Shown: positions 27,870 to 38,207, counted from the first letter of the stretch. The stretch: 64,000 nucleotides of DNA from Thalassotalea fonticola (GCF_032911225.1 NZ_CP136600.1:4588001-4652000); one strand, 5' to 3'. The notes: generated by a model from the sequence alone, not told the origin. Made by a program: numbers and translations.

Positions 27870-28982
27870 GTGCAGTTATTCAAATCTCTATTTTGTTTCA
27901 AAGGCTTAGATAATTCAGAGCGTTATTTTGCTATCAGTATTTGTTGTTTGGCCGTTTTCTTTTTATTTAATGGCGTTATCTTATCTTCACTAACCGCGAA
28001 GTTAATTTTGGTTGTTGTTATTACAGTTGTCTATTTTGCTGCAGGCATTCGTCGCTGTAGAGACGCCCACAAGCGTTCGGGGTCGGCATGGTTAACTAGT
28101 GCAATAACTGCATTATCATTTTTACTGATCATATTAATACCTTCTAGTACCAGTTATGTATTGTTAATATTGCCAGTAATGGCGAGTTTATACTTATTTT
28201 CTTTATCATCTTTCGCGCCACAAGTGTATGTTATGGGTTACTGTGGTCCTGTTGATTTAAGTGCTTTGTCAGAGCCAGTTAAAGTAGAAAGAAAACCATT
28301 ATCAAACCGTATTGAACCGAGTTTATTTGGGGGAACAAATGAGCAAGATGATGAATTTAATATTTATTCACCGTCTGCTGAACCTGAAGATGTTGTTCAA
28401 TCAGTTCAACAACCAGCTAAACAAGCGAGTAATGATTTAGCTTTGTTGATTAATAACTGGTTATTAACAAATCAAAAAATCGCTGTTATAGCGGCAATAA
28501 TCATTTTAGTAATAAGTGCCGTTATTACTAGTTTACCTTTTTTAAATAACACAGTACTTGCTGACGAAGCAGCACAAAATGCCGAACAACAAGCAGAGCA
28601 ACCTAAAACGGTCACACATCGTCAACAATTGTTAGCCATGCCAGATGAATTTTATCTATTATTAGATGATCATGAAGGCCTAATTGTGCATTGGAAGGCT
28701 GACTTAATTCGTGAGGGCGAAATCTGGTCACAAGCAAGTGCAGAGGGCGACGATAGCTGTGAGGTCATTGAATTTAACAATGGCGATAAAGTAAGAACAA
28801 TCAATGTTGTGGTTGAAGATTCTGGTAGCTATTACGCGAACTTTTCGCCTTTAGATACTGCGTTTGTCGTTAAGTCATTGGCAAGGAGAGGGAACTTTGG
28901 TCTATGCGGCTATAATTTCTCACTTAAGGGCTCACAAAAAGCACTGAATTCTAACCCTATATACAGTGATTACGCCAATTAA
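27870..28982 (+). CDS. DUF805-like multi-pass membrane protein
   Basis: 370 residues from a GTG with AAAGG 10 nt upstream. Four membrane segments in the first 125 residues with the DUF805 motif 'AAGIRRCRDAHKRSGSAWL' (about 57-75), a polar cytoplasmic-looking middle (about 130-205), another membrane segment (about 208-226, 'IAVIAAIIILVISAVITSL'), and a C-terminal soluble domain with the pattern 'LIVHWKADLIREGEIWSQAS' and two cysteines ('DDSCEVI', 'FGLCGYN') that may pair in the periplasm. Function unknown. The C-terminal extension sets it apart from ordinary DUF805 proteins. Confidence 0.6.
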   Translation: MQLFKSLFCFKGLDNSERYFAISICCLAVFFLFNGVILSSLTAKLILVVVITVVYFAAGIRRCRDAHKRSGSAWLTSAITALSFLLIILIPSSTSYVLLILPVMASLYLFSLSSFAPQVYVMGYCGPVDLSALSEPVKVERKPLSNRIEPSLFGGTNEQDDEFNIYSPSAEPEDVVQSVQQPAKQASNDLALLINNWLLTNQKIAVIAAIIILVISAVITSLPFLNNTVLADEAAQNAEQQAEQPKTVTHRQQLLAMPDEFYLLLDDHEGLIVHWKADLIREGEIWSQASAEGDDSCEVIEFNNGDKVRTINVVVEDSGSYYANFSPLDTAFVVKSLARRGNFGLCGYNFSLKGSQKALNSNPIYSDYAN

Positions 28983-28987
28983 TACTG

Positions 28988-29026
28988 AGTCAGAGTTAGG
29001 TTTCTACTAATAAACCTGACTCTGAC
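28988..29026. terminator. Bidirectional terminator between convergent genes
   Basis: A 15-bp stem, GTCAGAGTTAGGTTT (28989-29003) with AAACCTGACTCTGAC (29012-29026), one G-T wobble, 8-nt loop. It fills the 51-bp gap between the DUF805-like gene and the leftward sugar dehydrogenase. Confidence 0.7.
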
Positions 29027-29033
29027 CCTAGTT

Positions 29034-31178
29034 TTAATCTCTATTTCTATTAAAAAATCCTGTCAGCACTGCTAATAGCCATAGGTAGCTCAATGCGCCG
29101 CCACCGCCACCGCCACCAGATTTTGGCTCTGGCGCGACTGCATTTTGTACCAAAATGTCCACTTCATCGGCAAACTCCCCGGGCAGATGATCATCATGTA
29201 CTTCTAATTGAAACGTTAATGTTTCGTTGGCAGCAACTGTTGGCGCCGTAAAGCTTGGTTTTTCTTCCGTTATATCACTCAAACTAACAGTAGTTCCGGC
29301 AAGCTGAGTCCATTGATAAATTAGCCTATCACCATCAATATCTGAGCTTGCTGAAGCATCAAGATTAACGATAGTGCCTTCATTCACGGTTTGATCTGGT
29401 CCGGCATTGGCAACTGGGGCTGTATTTGGTAGCACCGTTACTTTATAAACACTACCGCTATTCCCATTAGGTAGGCCATCAGTATTTGCCAGTAAATACA
29501 GCTCATTGTTAGCATCTTGGCCAAATCCAAGGACTTTACCAAAATCGATAGTGTCTTCATCTTTAAAAGTTGAAATGGTCTGTTCTTTATTGATGTAGAA
29601 TATCGGGCCGTCGTAATCGGCAAAAAGGTAACGGTCTTGTAGGTTTTCATATGTTTGACCGCGATAGATAAAGCCACCTATTACTGCACGCCCCTCATCA
29701 TGATCGTATTCAACAGTGGGGTTGATGGTACCCATGGCATCTACTTGCTCAAATACAAAACCGTCTTCAGTATCGTTAGCATCAAAGCCAAAACTACCTT
29801 CCCGTTTATTCCAACCATAATTGCCACCGACAGTTACGATATTGACTTCTTCAATAGCATTTTGCCCTACGTCAGCAACATATAAATCACCAGTGTCAAC
29901 ATCAAAAGACATTCGATAAGGATTACGTAAACCGAAAGCGAAAATTTCTCTGCCGATAGTATTTACAAATGGGTTGTTTGCAGGCACGCCATAATTGCCA
30001 TTCTCACTATTACTTCCCATTGGGTCAATTCGAACGATGGTGCCTAATAAATTACTATTATCTTGAGCGTTACCCGTTAAACCATGGCCTTCACCTTGAT
30101 CGTCGGCATTGCCGCCATCACCCAAACTCACGTAAAGCAGCCCACTACTGTCAAATGCCAAGGCACCGCCGTTATGATTAAATTGTGGTTGTTCAATAGT
30201 GAATAATATCCGTGAAGGTGTGTTATCAATAATTATGCCGCTATCGCCAGCAATTGTTGCGCTCCACTCCCTAAGTACCGATTGATGATCACCTGTACCG
30301 GCAACAGGCATAGTGCTAAAATCAGCATTTTCTGTGACAAGCTCAGAAGTATAAGTATACATTTTGCCATTGCTAACAAAGTCTGGATGAAACGCTATTC
30401 CTAACAGGCCCCTTTCATCATAGCCACCAAAATCAGCTATACCTACAGGAACCAGTAACGAACTTAAATTTGCTATCTCAGTTTTTATGCCTGTAATTGT
30501 GTTTATTGCCCAAATACTGCCGACCTGATCAATCACATAAATAAAGTCGGTTACACCCGGAGCGCTCGTTCCCCAAAGAGGAGCTACAAGGCCTGAGGCT
30601 AGTAATTCCAATTTTAATTTAAGGCCGCCCTCTGCGATAGGAATAGGCAATGGATCATCTAAAGGACCTGGTGGTGAATCTATAGCGGTAAAACTAAACG
30701 TGTCGAATACGGCATAACTGCTCGAATTATTGACTAATTCCAATCGAGAAATGCCATCTACAGAGGTTAAGGTGATTTGTTGCCATTGGGTGGTTGCCAT
30801 GAAGGTATTTGTGAGGTTGCTGTTAATGTCATAAACTCGAACTTCTGCTCCCGCTGCCCCTGTTTGCGCTCTTAACCAAACATCAACCATGCCTGCTGGC
30901 GTCTCAAATTCAACCATGCCAGTGTTATTTTGCACCATAAATGCATTCATACCGTCATGGTAAAGTGATGCTATAGCTGCTGTTTTGGCATGGCCGTTTT
31001 TGAAGGTTACAGTGTTTGGACTCGTCCCTCGAGTAAATTCTCCCGTGGTGTCGGTGAACTCAAACCCTGTAGCGAAATCAGCTGAATAGCTGCTAAAGCT
31101 AATAATAAGCAGAGATAATAATGAAATGAGTAAAAATTTAAGCGAAAAAAAAGTCGATACTTTAGCTGCATTAAACAT
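29034..31178 (-). CDS. Secreted PQQ-type sugar (sorbosone) dehydrogenase with PKD domain and GlyGly-CTERM tail
   Basis: 714 residues. Signal peptide (about 1-33), an N-terminal carbohydrate-binding-like beta domain (about 35-165), then a glucose/sorbosone dehydrogenase propeller (about 185-575): 'NHNGGALAFDSSGLLYVSLGDGG', 'LLGTIVRIDP', 'FGLRNPYRMSFD', 'NYGWNKREG'. A PKD/REJ-like domain follows (about 585-680, 'NTAPVANAGPDQTVNEG'). The end is a GlyGly-CTERM signal: a run of seven Gly, a hydrophobic helix (ALSYLWLLAVLTGFF) and basic residues. Such tails are cut by rhombosortase and mark proteins exported by type II secretion. It oxidises sugars outside the cell if PQQ is supplied. Confidence 0.85.
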   Translation of the reverse strand: MFNAAKVSTFFSLKFLLISLLSLLIISFSSYSADFATGFEFTDTTGEFTRGTSPNTVTFKNGHAKTAAIASLYHDGMNAFMVQNNTGMVEFETPAGMVDVWLRAQTGAAGAEVRVYDINSNLTNTFMATTQWQQITLTSVDGISRLELVNNSSSYAVFDTFSFTAIDSPPGPLDDPLPIPIAEGGLKLKLELLASGLVAPLWGTSAPGVTDFIYVIDQVGSIWAINTITGIKTEIANLSSLLVPVGIADFGGYDERGLLGIAFHPDFVSNGKMYTYTSELVTENADFSTMPVAGTGDHQSVLREWSATIAGDSGIIIDNTPSRILFTIEQPQFNHNGGALAFDSSGLLYVSLGDGGNADDQGEGHGLTGNAQDNSNLLGTIVRIDPMGSNSENGNYGVPANNPFVNTIGREIFAFGLRNPYRMSFDVDTGDLYVADVGQNAIEEVNIVTVGGNYGWNKREGSFGFDANDTEDGFVFEQVDAMGTINPTVEYDHDEGRAVIGGFIYRGQTYENLQDRYLFADYDGPIFYINKEQTISTFKDEDTIDFGKVLGFGQDANNELYLLANTDGLPNGNSGSVYKVTVLPNTAPVANAGPDQTVNEGTIVNLDASASSDIDGDRLIYQWTQLAGTTVSLSDITEEKPSFTAPTVAANETLTFQLEVHDDHLPGEFADEVDILVQNAVAPEPKSGGGGGGGALSYLWLLAVLTGFFNRNRD

Positions 31179-31262
31179 AACAAGGCCTTTGTCATTTATT
31201 TTACTAAAATATAAGACCCGAGCAGATTAATTTTTATTTCAAATACCTGTTTCCGCTTTAGA

Positions 31263-32228
31263 TCATAACCTCATCAGACGCTTTAACGCTCTGAAGTTAT
31301 TTTTAGTCAAAATTTTATTACCTAACGCGGTTAGCATTGAGCCAAGTACAACTAAACATGCACCGATATAAGCAATATTATTTAATGACTGCGCGCTAAA
31401 CATTTTTGGCCAGATTTTCTCTGCAATAGTGGCAAACAATACCGTTAGTAGGGGGGTAATCGCCAATACCGCGCTTACCTTAGATGCCGGCCAATATTCA
31501 AGAGATTCAGCAAAGGTGCCGTATGCAATAAGGGTATTAGCACAACAAAAGAATAATAATAAAAAGGCAATTAAACTTAATGAACCAATGTCAGTTGGAG
31601 TAGCCACTGGTAAAAAGAATAAGCTGGAAAATAAATAGATGAACCACATGATTTGGTTCGAACTAAAGTGATTAAGCATCTTTTTTTGCAAAATCGCATA
31701 TATCGCCCAAGTAGAAGACGCGCCAAACATGATGATGAAGCCAGTGATAAAGCTACTGTTCTCTATATCGCCTGCTTGTGTGAACTGTTGATTAAAGAAT
31801 AATAATAAACCTGAAATCAATACCAATGAGCCAACCATTTGCCCACGGCTAAAGTCTTCTTTTAAAAATAGCACGCTGCCTATTAACATCATAAAAGGTG
31901 CCATTTGGATCAGCATTTGTGCAGTTTCTGCAGGCACGTAGTATAAAGCTGATAGGTACAGAATATAATTTAATGATAAAAATATAGCGGCAAAAAACAG
32001 TCTTTTGAATAAACCTTTGTTTTTAAAAATAGCTGTTGGGATCTTTTTCTTACGATAAAGCATAAAAGAAACAATGATCGCAGCAAATAAAAAGCGATAC
32101 CAAGTGATGGTATAAGAATCCATTAATTGCAACACACTGGTAAGTGCTAATGGAAGCAAACCCCACATAACGGCTGTTATGAGTGCTAAAGTTAAACCTT
32201 TTAAATTGTTGCTGCTTGATGTTGGCAT
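31263..32228 (-). CDS. DMT-superfamily (EamA) transporter
   Basis: 321 residues, ten predicted membrane segments in two EamA repeats (about 10-150 and 165-300). 'GLLPLALTSVLQLMDSYTITWYRFLFAA' at the start and 'AILQKKMLNHFSSNQIMWFIYLFSS' at the second repeat fit the RarD/EamA type of drug/metabolite exporter. Substrate unknown. Alone on its strand, divergent from rpsP with a 190-bp shared promoter region. Confidence 0.82.
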   Translation of the reverse strand: MPTSSSNNLKGLTLALITAVMWGLLPLALTSVLQLMDSYTITWYRFLFAAIIVSFMLYRKKKIPTAIFKNKGLFKRLFFAAIFLSLNYILYLSALYYVPAETAQMLIQMAPFMMLIGSVLFLKEDFSRGQMVGSLVLISGLLLFFNQQFTQAGDIENSSFITGFIIMFGASSTWAIYAILQKKMLNHFSSNQIMWFIYLFSSLFFLPVATPTDIGSLSLIAFLLLFFCCANTLIAYGTFAESLEYWPASKVSAVLAITPLLTVLFATIAEKIWPKMFSAQSLNNIAYIGACLVVLGSMLTALGNKILTKNNFRALKRLMRL

Positions 32229-32473
32229 AATAGGAATGTTTTAACCTGTTGGAATCTGCAAAAATTAATACTTAAATCGTATCAATCAGTAAAGGAGGGC
32301 GGATTTTATCGTAGATTTTGTCGATTAGCTTGTTTTTTTCGATTATTTTCCCCTTAAAGCAGCATTTAAGTTGCAATTTAGCTGTAAAAGCGTAAAATCT
32401 GCGAGCTTTTCTATCCCTTGTGGTTAGAAAGTGTCTGGAAAATTCGTTTTATAACTTAAATATAGAGGACGGT

Positions 32474-32719
32474 ATGGTTACCATTCGTTTAGCTCGTGGC
32501 GGCGCGAAAAAGCGTCCATTTTTTACAGTGGTTGTTGCTGACAGCCGTAACTCTCGCGATGGTCGTTTCATCGAGAAAGTTGGTTTCTTCAACCCTACTG
32601 CACAAGGTCAAGCGGAAAAACTTCGTTTAGATCTTGACCGTATCAACCACTGGGTTGGTCAAGGTGCAACGGTTTCTGACCGTGTTGCAAAGTTAGTTAA
32701 AGACGCTTCTGCGGCTTAA
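32474..32719 (+). CDS. rpsP: 30S ribosomal protein S16
   Basis: 81 residues from the ATG at 32474 ([16 protein letters not shown], the family N-terminus), with AGAGG 7 nt upstream; the in-frame upstream start at 32420 is not used. First gene of rpsP-rimM-trmD-rplS. Essential for 30S assembly. Confidence 0.98.
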   Translation: MVTIRLARGGAKKRPFFTVVVADSRNSRDGRFIEKVGFFNPTAQGQAEKLRLDLDRINHWVGQGATVSDRVAKLVKDASAA

Positions 32720-32757
32720 TTAACTGATTGATATTGAATAAAGAGAATTAGCAAAAC

Positions 32758-33279
32758 ATGGAAAAAGACGTCATCCTTGGAAAAATTGGTGCTGTTTACG
32801 GCATTAAAGGTTGGTTAAAAATTCATTCTTTTGCCGATACTCCAGAAGCAATTTTCGATTATAGCCCTTGGGTGTTAAATCTTAATGGCAAAAAACTAAC
32901 AGTAACAGTAAGTGAATGGCGTCGTCATTCAAATAGCTTAATTGCTAAATTTGCTGATATCAGTGACCGTAACGAAGCACAGTTAAGAACTGGTGCTGAA
33001 ATTACAGTATCGAGCGATCTACTGCCAGAATTACCAGAAGGTGAGTTTTACTGGCGCGATCTAATTGGTATGGATGTGGTGAATACTTCTGGCTATAGCC
33101 TAGGTAAAGTAACCGACATTATGGAAACCGGCTCAAACGATGTACTGGTGGTTAAAGCTAATCGCACTGATGCGTTTGGCAAAAAAGAAAGGTTAATTCC
33201 TTATCTTGATGAGCAAGTGATCAAACATGTATCACTTGAGCATAAACAAATTGACGTGGACTGGGACCCAGGTTTCTAA
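32758..33279 (+). CDS. rimM: Ribosome maturation factor RimM
   Basis: 173 residues. An N-terminal RimM barrel ('[20 protein letters not shown]') and a C-terminal PRC barrel ('[39 protein letters not shown]'). It binds S19 in the 30S head during maturation of the 16S 3' domain. The second gene of the operon, 38 bp after rpsP. Confidence 0.97.
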   Translation: MEKDVILGKIGAVYGIKGWLKIHSFADTPEAIFDYSPWVLNLNGKKLTVTVSEWRRHSNSLIAKFADISDRNEAQLRTGAEITVSSDLLPELPEGEFYWRDLIGMDVVNTSGYSLGKVTDIMETGSNDVLVVKANRTDAFGKKERLIPYLDEQVIKHVSLEHKQIDVDWDPGF

Positions 33280-33283
33280 CTCA

Positions 33284-34033
33284 ATGACTAAATGTAAAAT
33301 GCGGATGGAGGTAATAAGCCTTTTTCCTGAAATGTTTACTGCTATCACTGAGTCTGGGGTGACAGGAAGAGCGATTCGTAATGGCTTGATAGATTTCCAA
33401 ACATGGAATCCTAGAGAGTTTACCAACGATAAGCATCGCACCGTTGATGATCGTCCTTATGGCGGTGGTCCGGGAATGCTTATGATGGTACAACCATTAC
33501 GAGATGCCATTAAGGCTGCCAAAGATTCGGCAGGTGAAGATGCGCATGTGATCTACCTTTCGCCACAGGGACGAAAGCTTGACCAAGCGGGTGTACGTGA
33601 ATTATCGACTCATAAGTCATTGGTATTAATTGCCGGGCGTTATGAGGGCATTGACGAAAGATTAATCGAGTCGGATATCGACGAAGAGTGGTCTATCGGC
33701 GATTTTGTGTTAACTGGCGGTGAATTACCGGCAATGACCTTAATCGATGCAGTTGCACGATTTGTACCTGGTGTATTAGGGCACAATCAATCGGCTGAGC
33801 AGGATTCATTTTCTGACGGTTTATTAGATTGTCCACATTACACAAGGCCAGAAGTTCTGGATGATAAATCTGTACCTAAAGTTTTGCTAAGCGGTAATCA
33901 TGAACATATTCGCCAATGGCGTATGCAACAGTCTTTAGAAAGAACTTGGACTCGACGTCCAGATTTACTAACAAACCTAGCTCTGACTGAGGAGCAGGAA
34001 AAAATGCTTAACGCTGTTAAAGCAAAGCAATAA
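33284..34033 (+). CDS. trmD: tRNA (guanine-N1)-methyltransferase TrmD
   Basis: 249 residues from the ATG at 33284, 4 bp after rimM. Other possible starts are 33299, which aligns exactly with the E. coli N-terminus (M-x-x-x-[VI]-ISLFPEMF), and an implausible upstream one at 33227 inside rimM. SPOUT fold with the trefoil-knot SAM site ('[37 protein letters not shown]'). Methylates G37 of tRNAs reading CNN codons, preventing frameshifts. Confidence 0.96.
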   Translation: MTKCKMRMEVISLFPEMFTAITESGVTGRAIRNGLIDFQTWNPREFTNDKHRTVDDRPYGGGPGMLMMVQPLRDAIKAAKDSAGEDAHVIYLSPQGRKLDQAGVRELSTHKSLVLIAGRYEGIDERLIESDIDEEWSIGDFVLTGGELPAMTLIDAVARFVPGVLGHNQSAEQDSFSDGLLDCPHYTRPEVLDDKSVPKVLLSGNHEHIRQWRMQQSLERTWTRRPDLLTNLALTEEQEKMLNAVKAKQ

Positions 34034-34073
34034 TCCTGTTCGGTTCGGTGTAATCTAGGAAGAAAGGTGTATT

Positions 34074-34424
34074 ATGAGTAATATCATTAATCAGCTCGAA
34101 CAAGAGCAAATGAAAACTGACGTACCAGCGTTTGCCCCTGGTGATACTTTAGTTGTTAAAGTTAAAGTAAAAGAGGGTGACAAAGAACGTCTTCAAGCAT
34201 TTGAAGGTGTTGTAATCGCTAAGAAGAACCGCGGATTGCATTCTGCTTTTACTGTTCGTAAAATTTCGAACGGTGAAGGTGTAGAGCGTGTATTCCAGAC
34301 ACATAGCCCAATGGTTGCTGAAATTTCAGTTAAACGTCGCGGTGATGTACGTCAAGCTAAACTTTATTATCTACGTGAACTTTCTGGTAAGAAAGCACGT
34401 ATTAAAGAGAAGCTGGGTAAGTAA
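34074..34424 (+). CDS. rplS: 50S ribosomal protein L19
   Basis: 116 residues, full length. '[35 protein letters not shown]' and 'ERVFQTHSP' are typical. Last gene of the operon, closed by a strong terminator. AAGAAAGG precedes the start. Confidence 0.98.
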   Translation: MSNIINQLEQEQMKTDVPAFAPGDTLVVKVKVKEGDKERLQAFEGVVIAKKNRGLHSAFTVRKISNGEGVERVFQTHSPMVAEISVKRRGDVRQAKLYYLRELSGKKARIKEKLGK

Positions 34425-34440
34425 TTTTTTACTTGTTCCG

Positions 34441-34470
34441 AAAAAAGGTTGCCCAAGGGCAACCTTTTTT
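34441..34470 (+). terminator. Intrinsic terminator of the rpsP-rplS operon
   Basis: Thirteen-bp stem AAAAAAGGTTGCC / GGCAACCTTTTTT around a 4-nt loop (caag), with T-run. Confidence 0.9.
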
Positions 34471-34566
34471 ATTTTTAATGCGCGAATATATTTACGGTAT
34501 CCAAGGTTTAAAAGTCAGGTTAATTCAAATGGGTGCTTCACACAGAAACCTTAGACGGTTTTATTC

Positions 34567-34974
34567 TTAAGTTTCCTCAGACTCAGTTAAGCTCTTTAAC
34601 GCCACTTCAATTTCTTGCCAACGCTCATCGCTAAAGTTGCTGTTTGCCATTTCATATGATTTTCCTTGCTTGTCAAAGAATAAGGTAACCATGTCATGAC
34701 GCTCAATGTGAGCATAATCTGTAATAGGAAAGTGCCAATAGACGGTGTGAATATTGCGGTTAACAAGTTCTGTTTCCGAAATAATCAATGACGGGGAGTG
34801 CCTTGCGGCCCAAACCATGGCAAATAAGATAAAACATAATAACTGCACAATGTTTACAAACACTAAGTAGCCTAAAATAAAACTACCAATTGTTGCAATT
34901 AAACTTATTATTACTAGAGTGGCGTAATGGCCTTTCGGAGTTATATAAGGCTTAGGCTTAAATTCTTTTAACAT
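34567..34974 (-). CDS. Two-TM membrane protein of unknown function
   Basis: 135 residues. Two hydrophobic segments (about 19-38 and 40-58) form a hairpin, then a C-terminal cytoplasmic domain with strands 'SLIISETELVNRNIHTVYWHFPITDYAHIERHDMVTLFFD', reminiscent of a bacterial PH-like domain. Family not recognised. Alone between the L19 terminator and the OmpA-like lipoprotein; the two leftward genes are about 90 bp apart and might share a transcript. Confidence 0.6.
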   Translation of the reverse strand: MLKEFKPKPYITPKGHYATLVIISLIATIGSFILGYLVFVNIVQLLCFILFAMVWAARHSPSLIISETELVNRNIHTVYWHFPITDYAHIERHDMVTLFFDKQGKSYEMANSNFSDERWQEIEVALKSLTESEET

Positions 34975-35063
34975 TGATATTGTGATTCTAGATTAATTTT
35001 TATAGAAAAAGCCAGAATGACTACTGACTTTGGAAAAGTGGCTTACCATTGATATAAAATCAA

Positions 35064-35528
35064 TCAATAAATAATCTCAACATGGCGATCTGTGCTTGGG
35101 TTAATATCTTGTCGCTTAGGGTCGCCTTTACCCATTGTAGTCGCAGTTAACCTTTCTTGATTGACTCCTGCACTTACTAAGTACACCATCACCGATAAAG
35201 CTCGTTGTTTGCCTAAATCAAAATTAAATTTTTCACCACCAACTTGGTCCGTGTGGCCCTGAAGAACAATCTGGCCTGTCTCAAGTGCTCTCATCGCAGC
35301 TAAATGAGTGTTAAGCACTTGTATGCTTTCTTCATTAAGTTCACTGGAATTGAAATCAAAGTAAACAAACGACTGTGCTTCAACGACAGCTGATTGTACC
35401 GGTTCAGCTGGCTCTGCAATTATTGCAGCATCAAGATGAGGCTTGATCAGATTTGCGCTTTTAAAGTTTGCATTTGACTGACAGGCACTGATTAACATAA
35501 GTAAACTGAGAGCAGATAACTTTTTCAT
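35064..35528 (-). CDS. OmpA-family peptidoglycan-binding lipoprotein
   Basis: 154 residues from the ATG at 35528, preferred to an in-frame TTG 12 bp upstream because the Met gives the usual MKK signal start. Lipobox ISAC near residue 16. The OmpA/Pal domain begins about residue 70 ('VYFDFNSSELNEESIQVLNTHL') and has 'LQGHTDQVGGEKFNFDLGKQRALSVMVYL', where the Asp and Arg contact diaminopimelate in peptidoglycan. The domain stops right after 'RHVEIIY', so it is a minimal anchor protein. It is not the canonical pal, which lies in the tol operon. Confidence 0.82.
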   Translation of the reverse strand: MKKLSALSLLMLISACQSNANFKSANLIKPHLDAAIIAEPAEPVQSAVVEAQSFVYFDFNSSELNEESIQVLNTHLAAMRALETGQIVLQGHTDQVGGEKFNFDLGKQRALSVMVYLVSAGVNQERLTATTMGKGDPKRQDINPSTDRHVEIIY

Positions 35529-35872
35529 CTTAAATTTCAACCCAAAAATTCTTATTAATAATATAAAGTTATAACATGATATCGTATTTTTGCGATGGAT
35601 AATGTGATAAATATTAAAAGAATATATAGTTATTTAATCTAACTAAAATTTAAAATATAGATAACAACACTGTAATTTTGTGTTTTTATATAAAGTAAGG
35701 TCATTAACACCTTTGAGTTATACACAAATTTTGACTTTTGAATAACTGAGTAGAACACTTATATCACCTTAAATCGAAAGGTAGTGAAGCTGTCATTGTG
35801 TTTCAAATGTATTTGTATTAAAGTGTGTTCTTAATCGGTTACTATCCGTTTTTTCAACCGTTAACAATTATC

Positions 35873-35901
35873 TTGACAGTTTTATTCATCATAGGTACAT
35901 T
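35873..35901 (+). promoter_or_regulatory. Sigma70-type promoter, probably of acs
   Basis: TTGACA (35873-35878), 17-bp spacer, TACATT (35896-35901). Perfect -35 and a 4/6 -10. It points at acs, which would have a 5' leader over 300 nt long. Confidence 0.5.
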
Positions 35902-35903
35902 AT

Positions 35904-35917
35904 CTCAAACGTTTGAG
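35904..35917. promoter_or_regulatory. 14-bp palindrome CTCAAACGTTTGAG at the start-site position
   Basis: Perfect palindrome with a central CG, two bp past the -10 of the preceding promoter. Central AAACGTTT is typical of LacI/PurR-family operators. Placement across the expected transcription start is that of a repressor site. No LacI-family gene is in the window. Confidence 0.45.
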
Positions 35918-36238
35918 GTTTGGGCTTGTTTATTTATGATGACTGTCAGCAGTCCCGTTTTAAAGTTTGCATTACAATAACAAGCAATGAGCAAATAAAT
36001 GATAGAGCAAGCAAAAATTAATGTTTATAAACATGTGCGTATTAATACAAAACAGATGACAGCGCTGTCATTTTGTGTTTATATAGCAATGCATAACTGA
36101 AAATAATAACTAAATCATAACAATAATAAGCAACATTTAACGAAGAATTATAACGAAACCATAACAATAATAAGAAACACTAAACTTCAACTAAACTTTA
36201 ACTTAAATCATAACTGTTAAATGATACTAGGCACACAG

Positions 36239-38179
36239 ATGAACGAACTACAAAAATTTTACCCTGTTACAGCACAAGCTAAGGCGCATACTTTCTTTGA
36301 TAAACCCAAATACCAGGAACTCTATCAGCAATCGATTAGTAATCCTGATCAGTTCTGGGCAGAGCAAGCCAATGAATTTTTAGATTGGTATAAGCCGTTT
36401 GAAAGTGTCACTAATGTTGATTTTCATAAAGCAGATATTGAATGGTTTAAAGGTGGCCAATTAAACGTAAGTTATAACTGTATTGATCGCCACTTAACAG
36501 AGCGCGGTGAGCAAACGGCAATAATATTTGAAGGTGATGAACCTAGCGATACACAAAATATTTCCTATAACGAACTACATGAACAAGTATGTAAGTTTGC
36601 CAATGTGTTAAAACAACGGGGTGTTAAAAAGGGCGATACAGTTTGTATCTACATGCCAATGATCCCAGAAGTTGGATATGCCATGTTAGCCTGTGCACGT
36701 ATAGGCGCGGTACATTCCGTTGTCTTTGGTGGTTTTTCTACTGAATCGATTAAAGCTCGCATTCAAGCCGCAGATTGTAAAGTCGTTATTACAGCGGATG
36801 AAAGTGTTCGTGGTGGTAAAAATATTCCTTTAAAAGCTAATGTAGATGCAGCAGTTACAGAGTGCCCAAATGTGCATTCAGTTATTGTTGTTGAACGTAC
36901 TGGTGCAGATGTTGCCTGGAATGATGAAACCGATGTCAACTATCAACAAGCAATGGCAACAGTTTCAAGCATTTGTGAGCCAGAAGTAATGGACGCCGAA
37001 GATCCTTTGTTTATTTTATACACATCTGGCTCTACCGGGGCACCTAAAGGTGTAGTCCATACCTGTGGTGGTTACCTATTGTATGCGGCAATGACGCATA
37101 AATATGTATTTGATTACCGAGATGGTGATATCTACTGGTGTACAGCCGATGCTGGCTGGATAACAGGTCATAGTTATATATTTTATGGCCCGTTAGCAAA
37201 CGGCGCGACCACCTTGGTGTTTGAAGGTGTGCCAACATACCCAGATGCGGGTCGCTGTTGGGATATGGTCGAACGTCATAAAATTAATGTTTTTTACACC
37301 GCTCCTACTGCAATACGCGCATTAATGGGTATTGGTGATGAATACGTGCTAGATAAAGATTTATCATCTTTGCGCCTGTTAGGGAGTGTTGGTGAACCAA
37401 TTAACCCGGAAGCTTGGCATTGGTATTATGAAATTGTTGGTAAAAGCAATTGTCCAATAGTTGATACTTGGTGGCAAACAGAAACCGGTGGAATATTAAT
37501 AACTTCACTACCGGGTTCTGCTGGCATGAAGCCGGGAGCCGCTGGTTTACCATTTTTTGGTGTACAACCGGTAATTGTTGATAAAGAAGGTAATGAGCAA
37601 GATGGCGAAGCACGTGGTGCATTAGTGATGAAGGGCAGTTGGCCTGGACAAATGCGCACTTTATACGGCGATCATGAGCGTTTTCATCAAACTTATTTCA
37701 GCCAATGTGCCGGTTACTATTATACAGGTGATGGCGCACAACGTGATAAAGACGGCTATTATTGGATTTTAGGTCGAATAGATGACGTATTAAATGTGTC
37801 TGGACACAGATTAGGTACTGCCGAAATTGAAAGTGCATTAGTTCTGCACCCTAAAATCTCAGAAGCCGCAGTGGTTGGTTATCCACATGACATTAAAGGG
37901 CAAGGGGTATATGCCTATGTAACTTTGATGCATGATGAAGTGGAAAGTGAAGAGCTTATTGTTGAATTAAAGGCATTAGTTGCGAAAGAGCTTGGCAGTT
38001 TTTCAAAGCCTGATTTGATCCAATGGGCACCAGGATTACCAAAAACACGTTCTGGTAAAATTATGCGCCGAATTTTACGCAAAATTGCTGAAAATGACCT
38101 AGGTACTTTAGGCGATACTTCGACACTTGCTGATCCTAGTGTCGTTGAAGACTTAATCGAACGTCGCTTACTTCGTTAA
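36239..38179 (+). CDS. acs: Acetyl-CoA synthetase
   Basis: 646 residues from the ATG at 36239 (an in-frame ATG six codons upstream lacks an SD). Adenylation motif '[16 protein letters not shown]', acetate-pocket 'WWQTETGG', hinge/Gly-rich '[23 protein letters not shown]' and the C-terminal '[14 protein letters not shown]' whose Lys607 is the acetylation-regulated catalytic lysine. Activates acetate to acetyl-CoA via acetyl-AMP. The Trp in WWQTETGG favours acetate over longer acyl groups. Single gene, ended by a strong terminator. Confidence 0.96.
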   Translation: MNELQKFYPVTAQAKAHTFFDKPKYQELYQQSISNPDQFWAEQANEFLDWYKPFESVTNVDFHKADIEWFKGGQLNVSYNCIDRHLTERGEQTAIIFEGDEPSDTQNISYNELHEQVCKFANVLKQRGVKKGDTVCIYMPMIPEVGYAMLACARIGAVHSVVFGGFSTESIKARIQAADCKVVITADESVRGGKNIPLKANVDAAVTECPNVHSVIVVERTGADVAWNDETDVNYQQAMATVSSICEPEVMDAEDPLFILYTSGSTGAPKGVVHTCGGYLLYAAMTHKYVFDYRDGDIYWCTADAGWITGHSYIFYGPLANGATTLVFEGVPTYPDAGRCWDMVERHKINVFYTAPTAIRALMGIGDEYVLDKDLSSLRLLGSVGEPINPEAWHWYYEIVGKSNCPIVDTWWQTETGGILITSLPGSAGMKPGAAGLPFFGVQPVIVDKEGNEQDGEARGALVMKGSWPGQMRTLYGDHERFHQTYFSQCAGYYYTGDGAQRDKDGYYWILGRIDDVLNVSGHRLGTAEIESALVLHPKISEAAVVGYPHDIKGQGVYAYVTLMHDEVESEELIVELKALVAKELGSFSKPDLIQWAPGLPKTRSGKIMRRILRKIAENDLGTLGDTSTLADPSVVEDLIERRLLR

Positions 38180-38207
38180 TCTTTACACAAGGTTAATATC
38201 GGTATAA

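Larger units (their letters stand above)
35541..36238. other. Long AT-rich regulatory region upstream of acs
   Basis: About 700 bp without a convincing gene. Contents: three copies of CTGTMATTTTGTGTTT (35670-35685; 35790-35803 with two T missing; 36065-36080), a consensus-like promoter at 35873-35901 with a 14-bp palindrome just behind it, and two direct repeats CATAACAATAATAAG (36116-36130 and 36160-36174, period 44 bp). The region is long for a single promoter and suggests multi-input control of acs. Confidence 0.5.
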
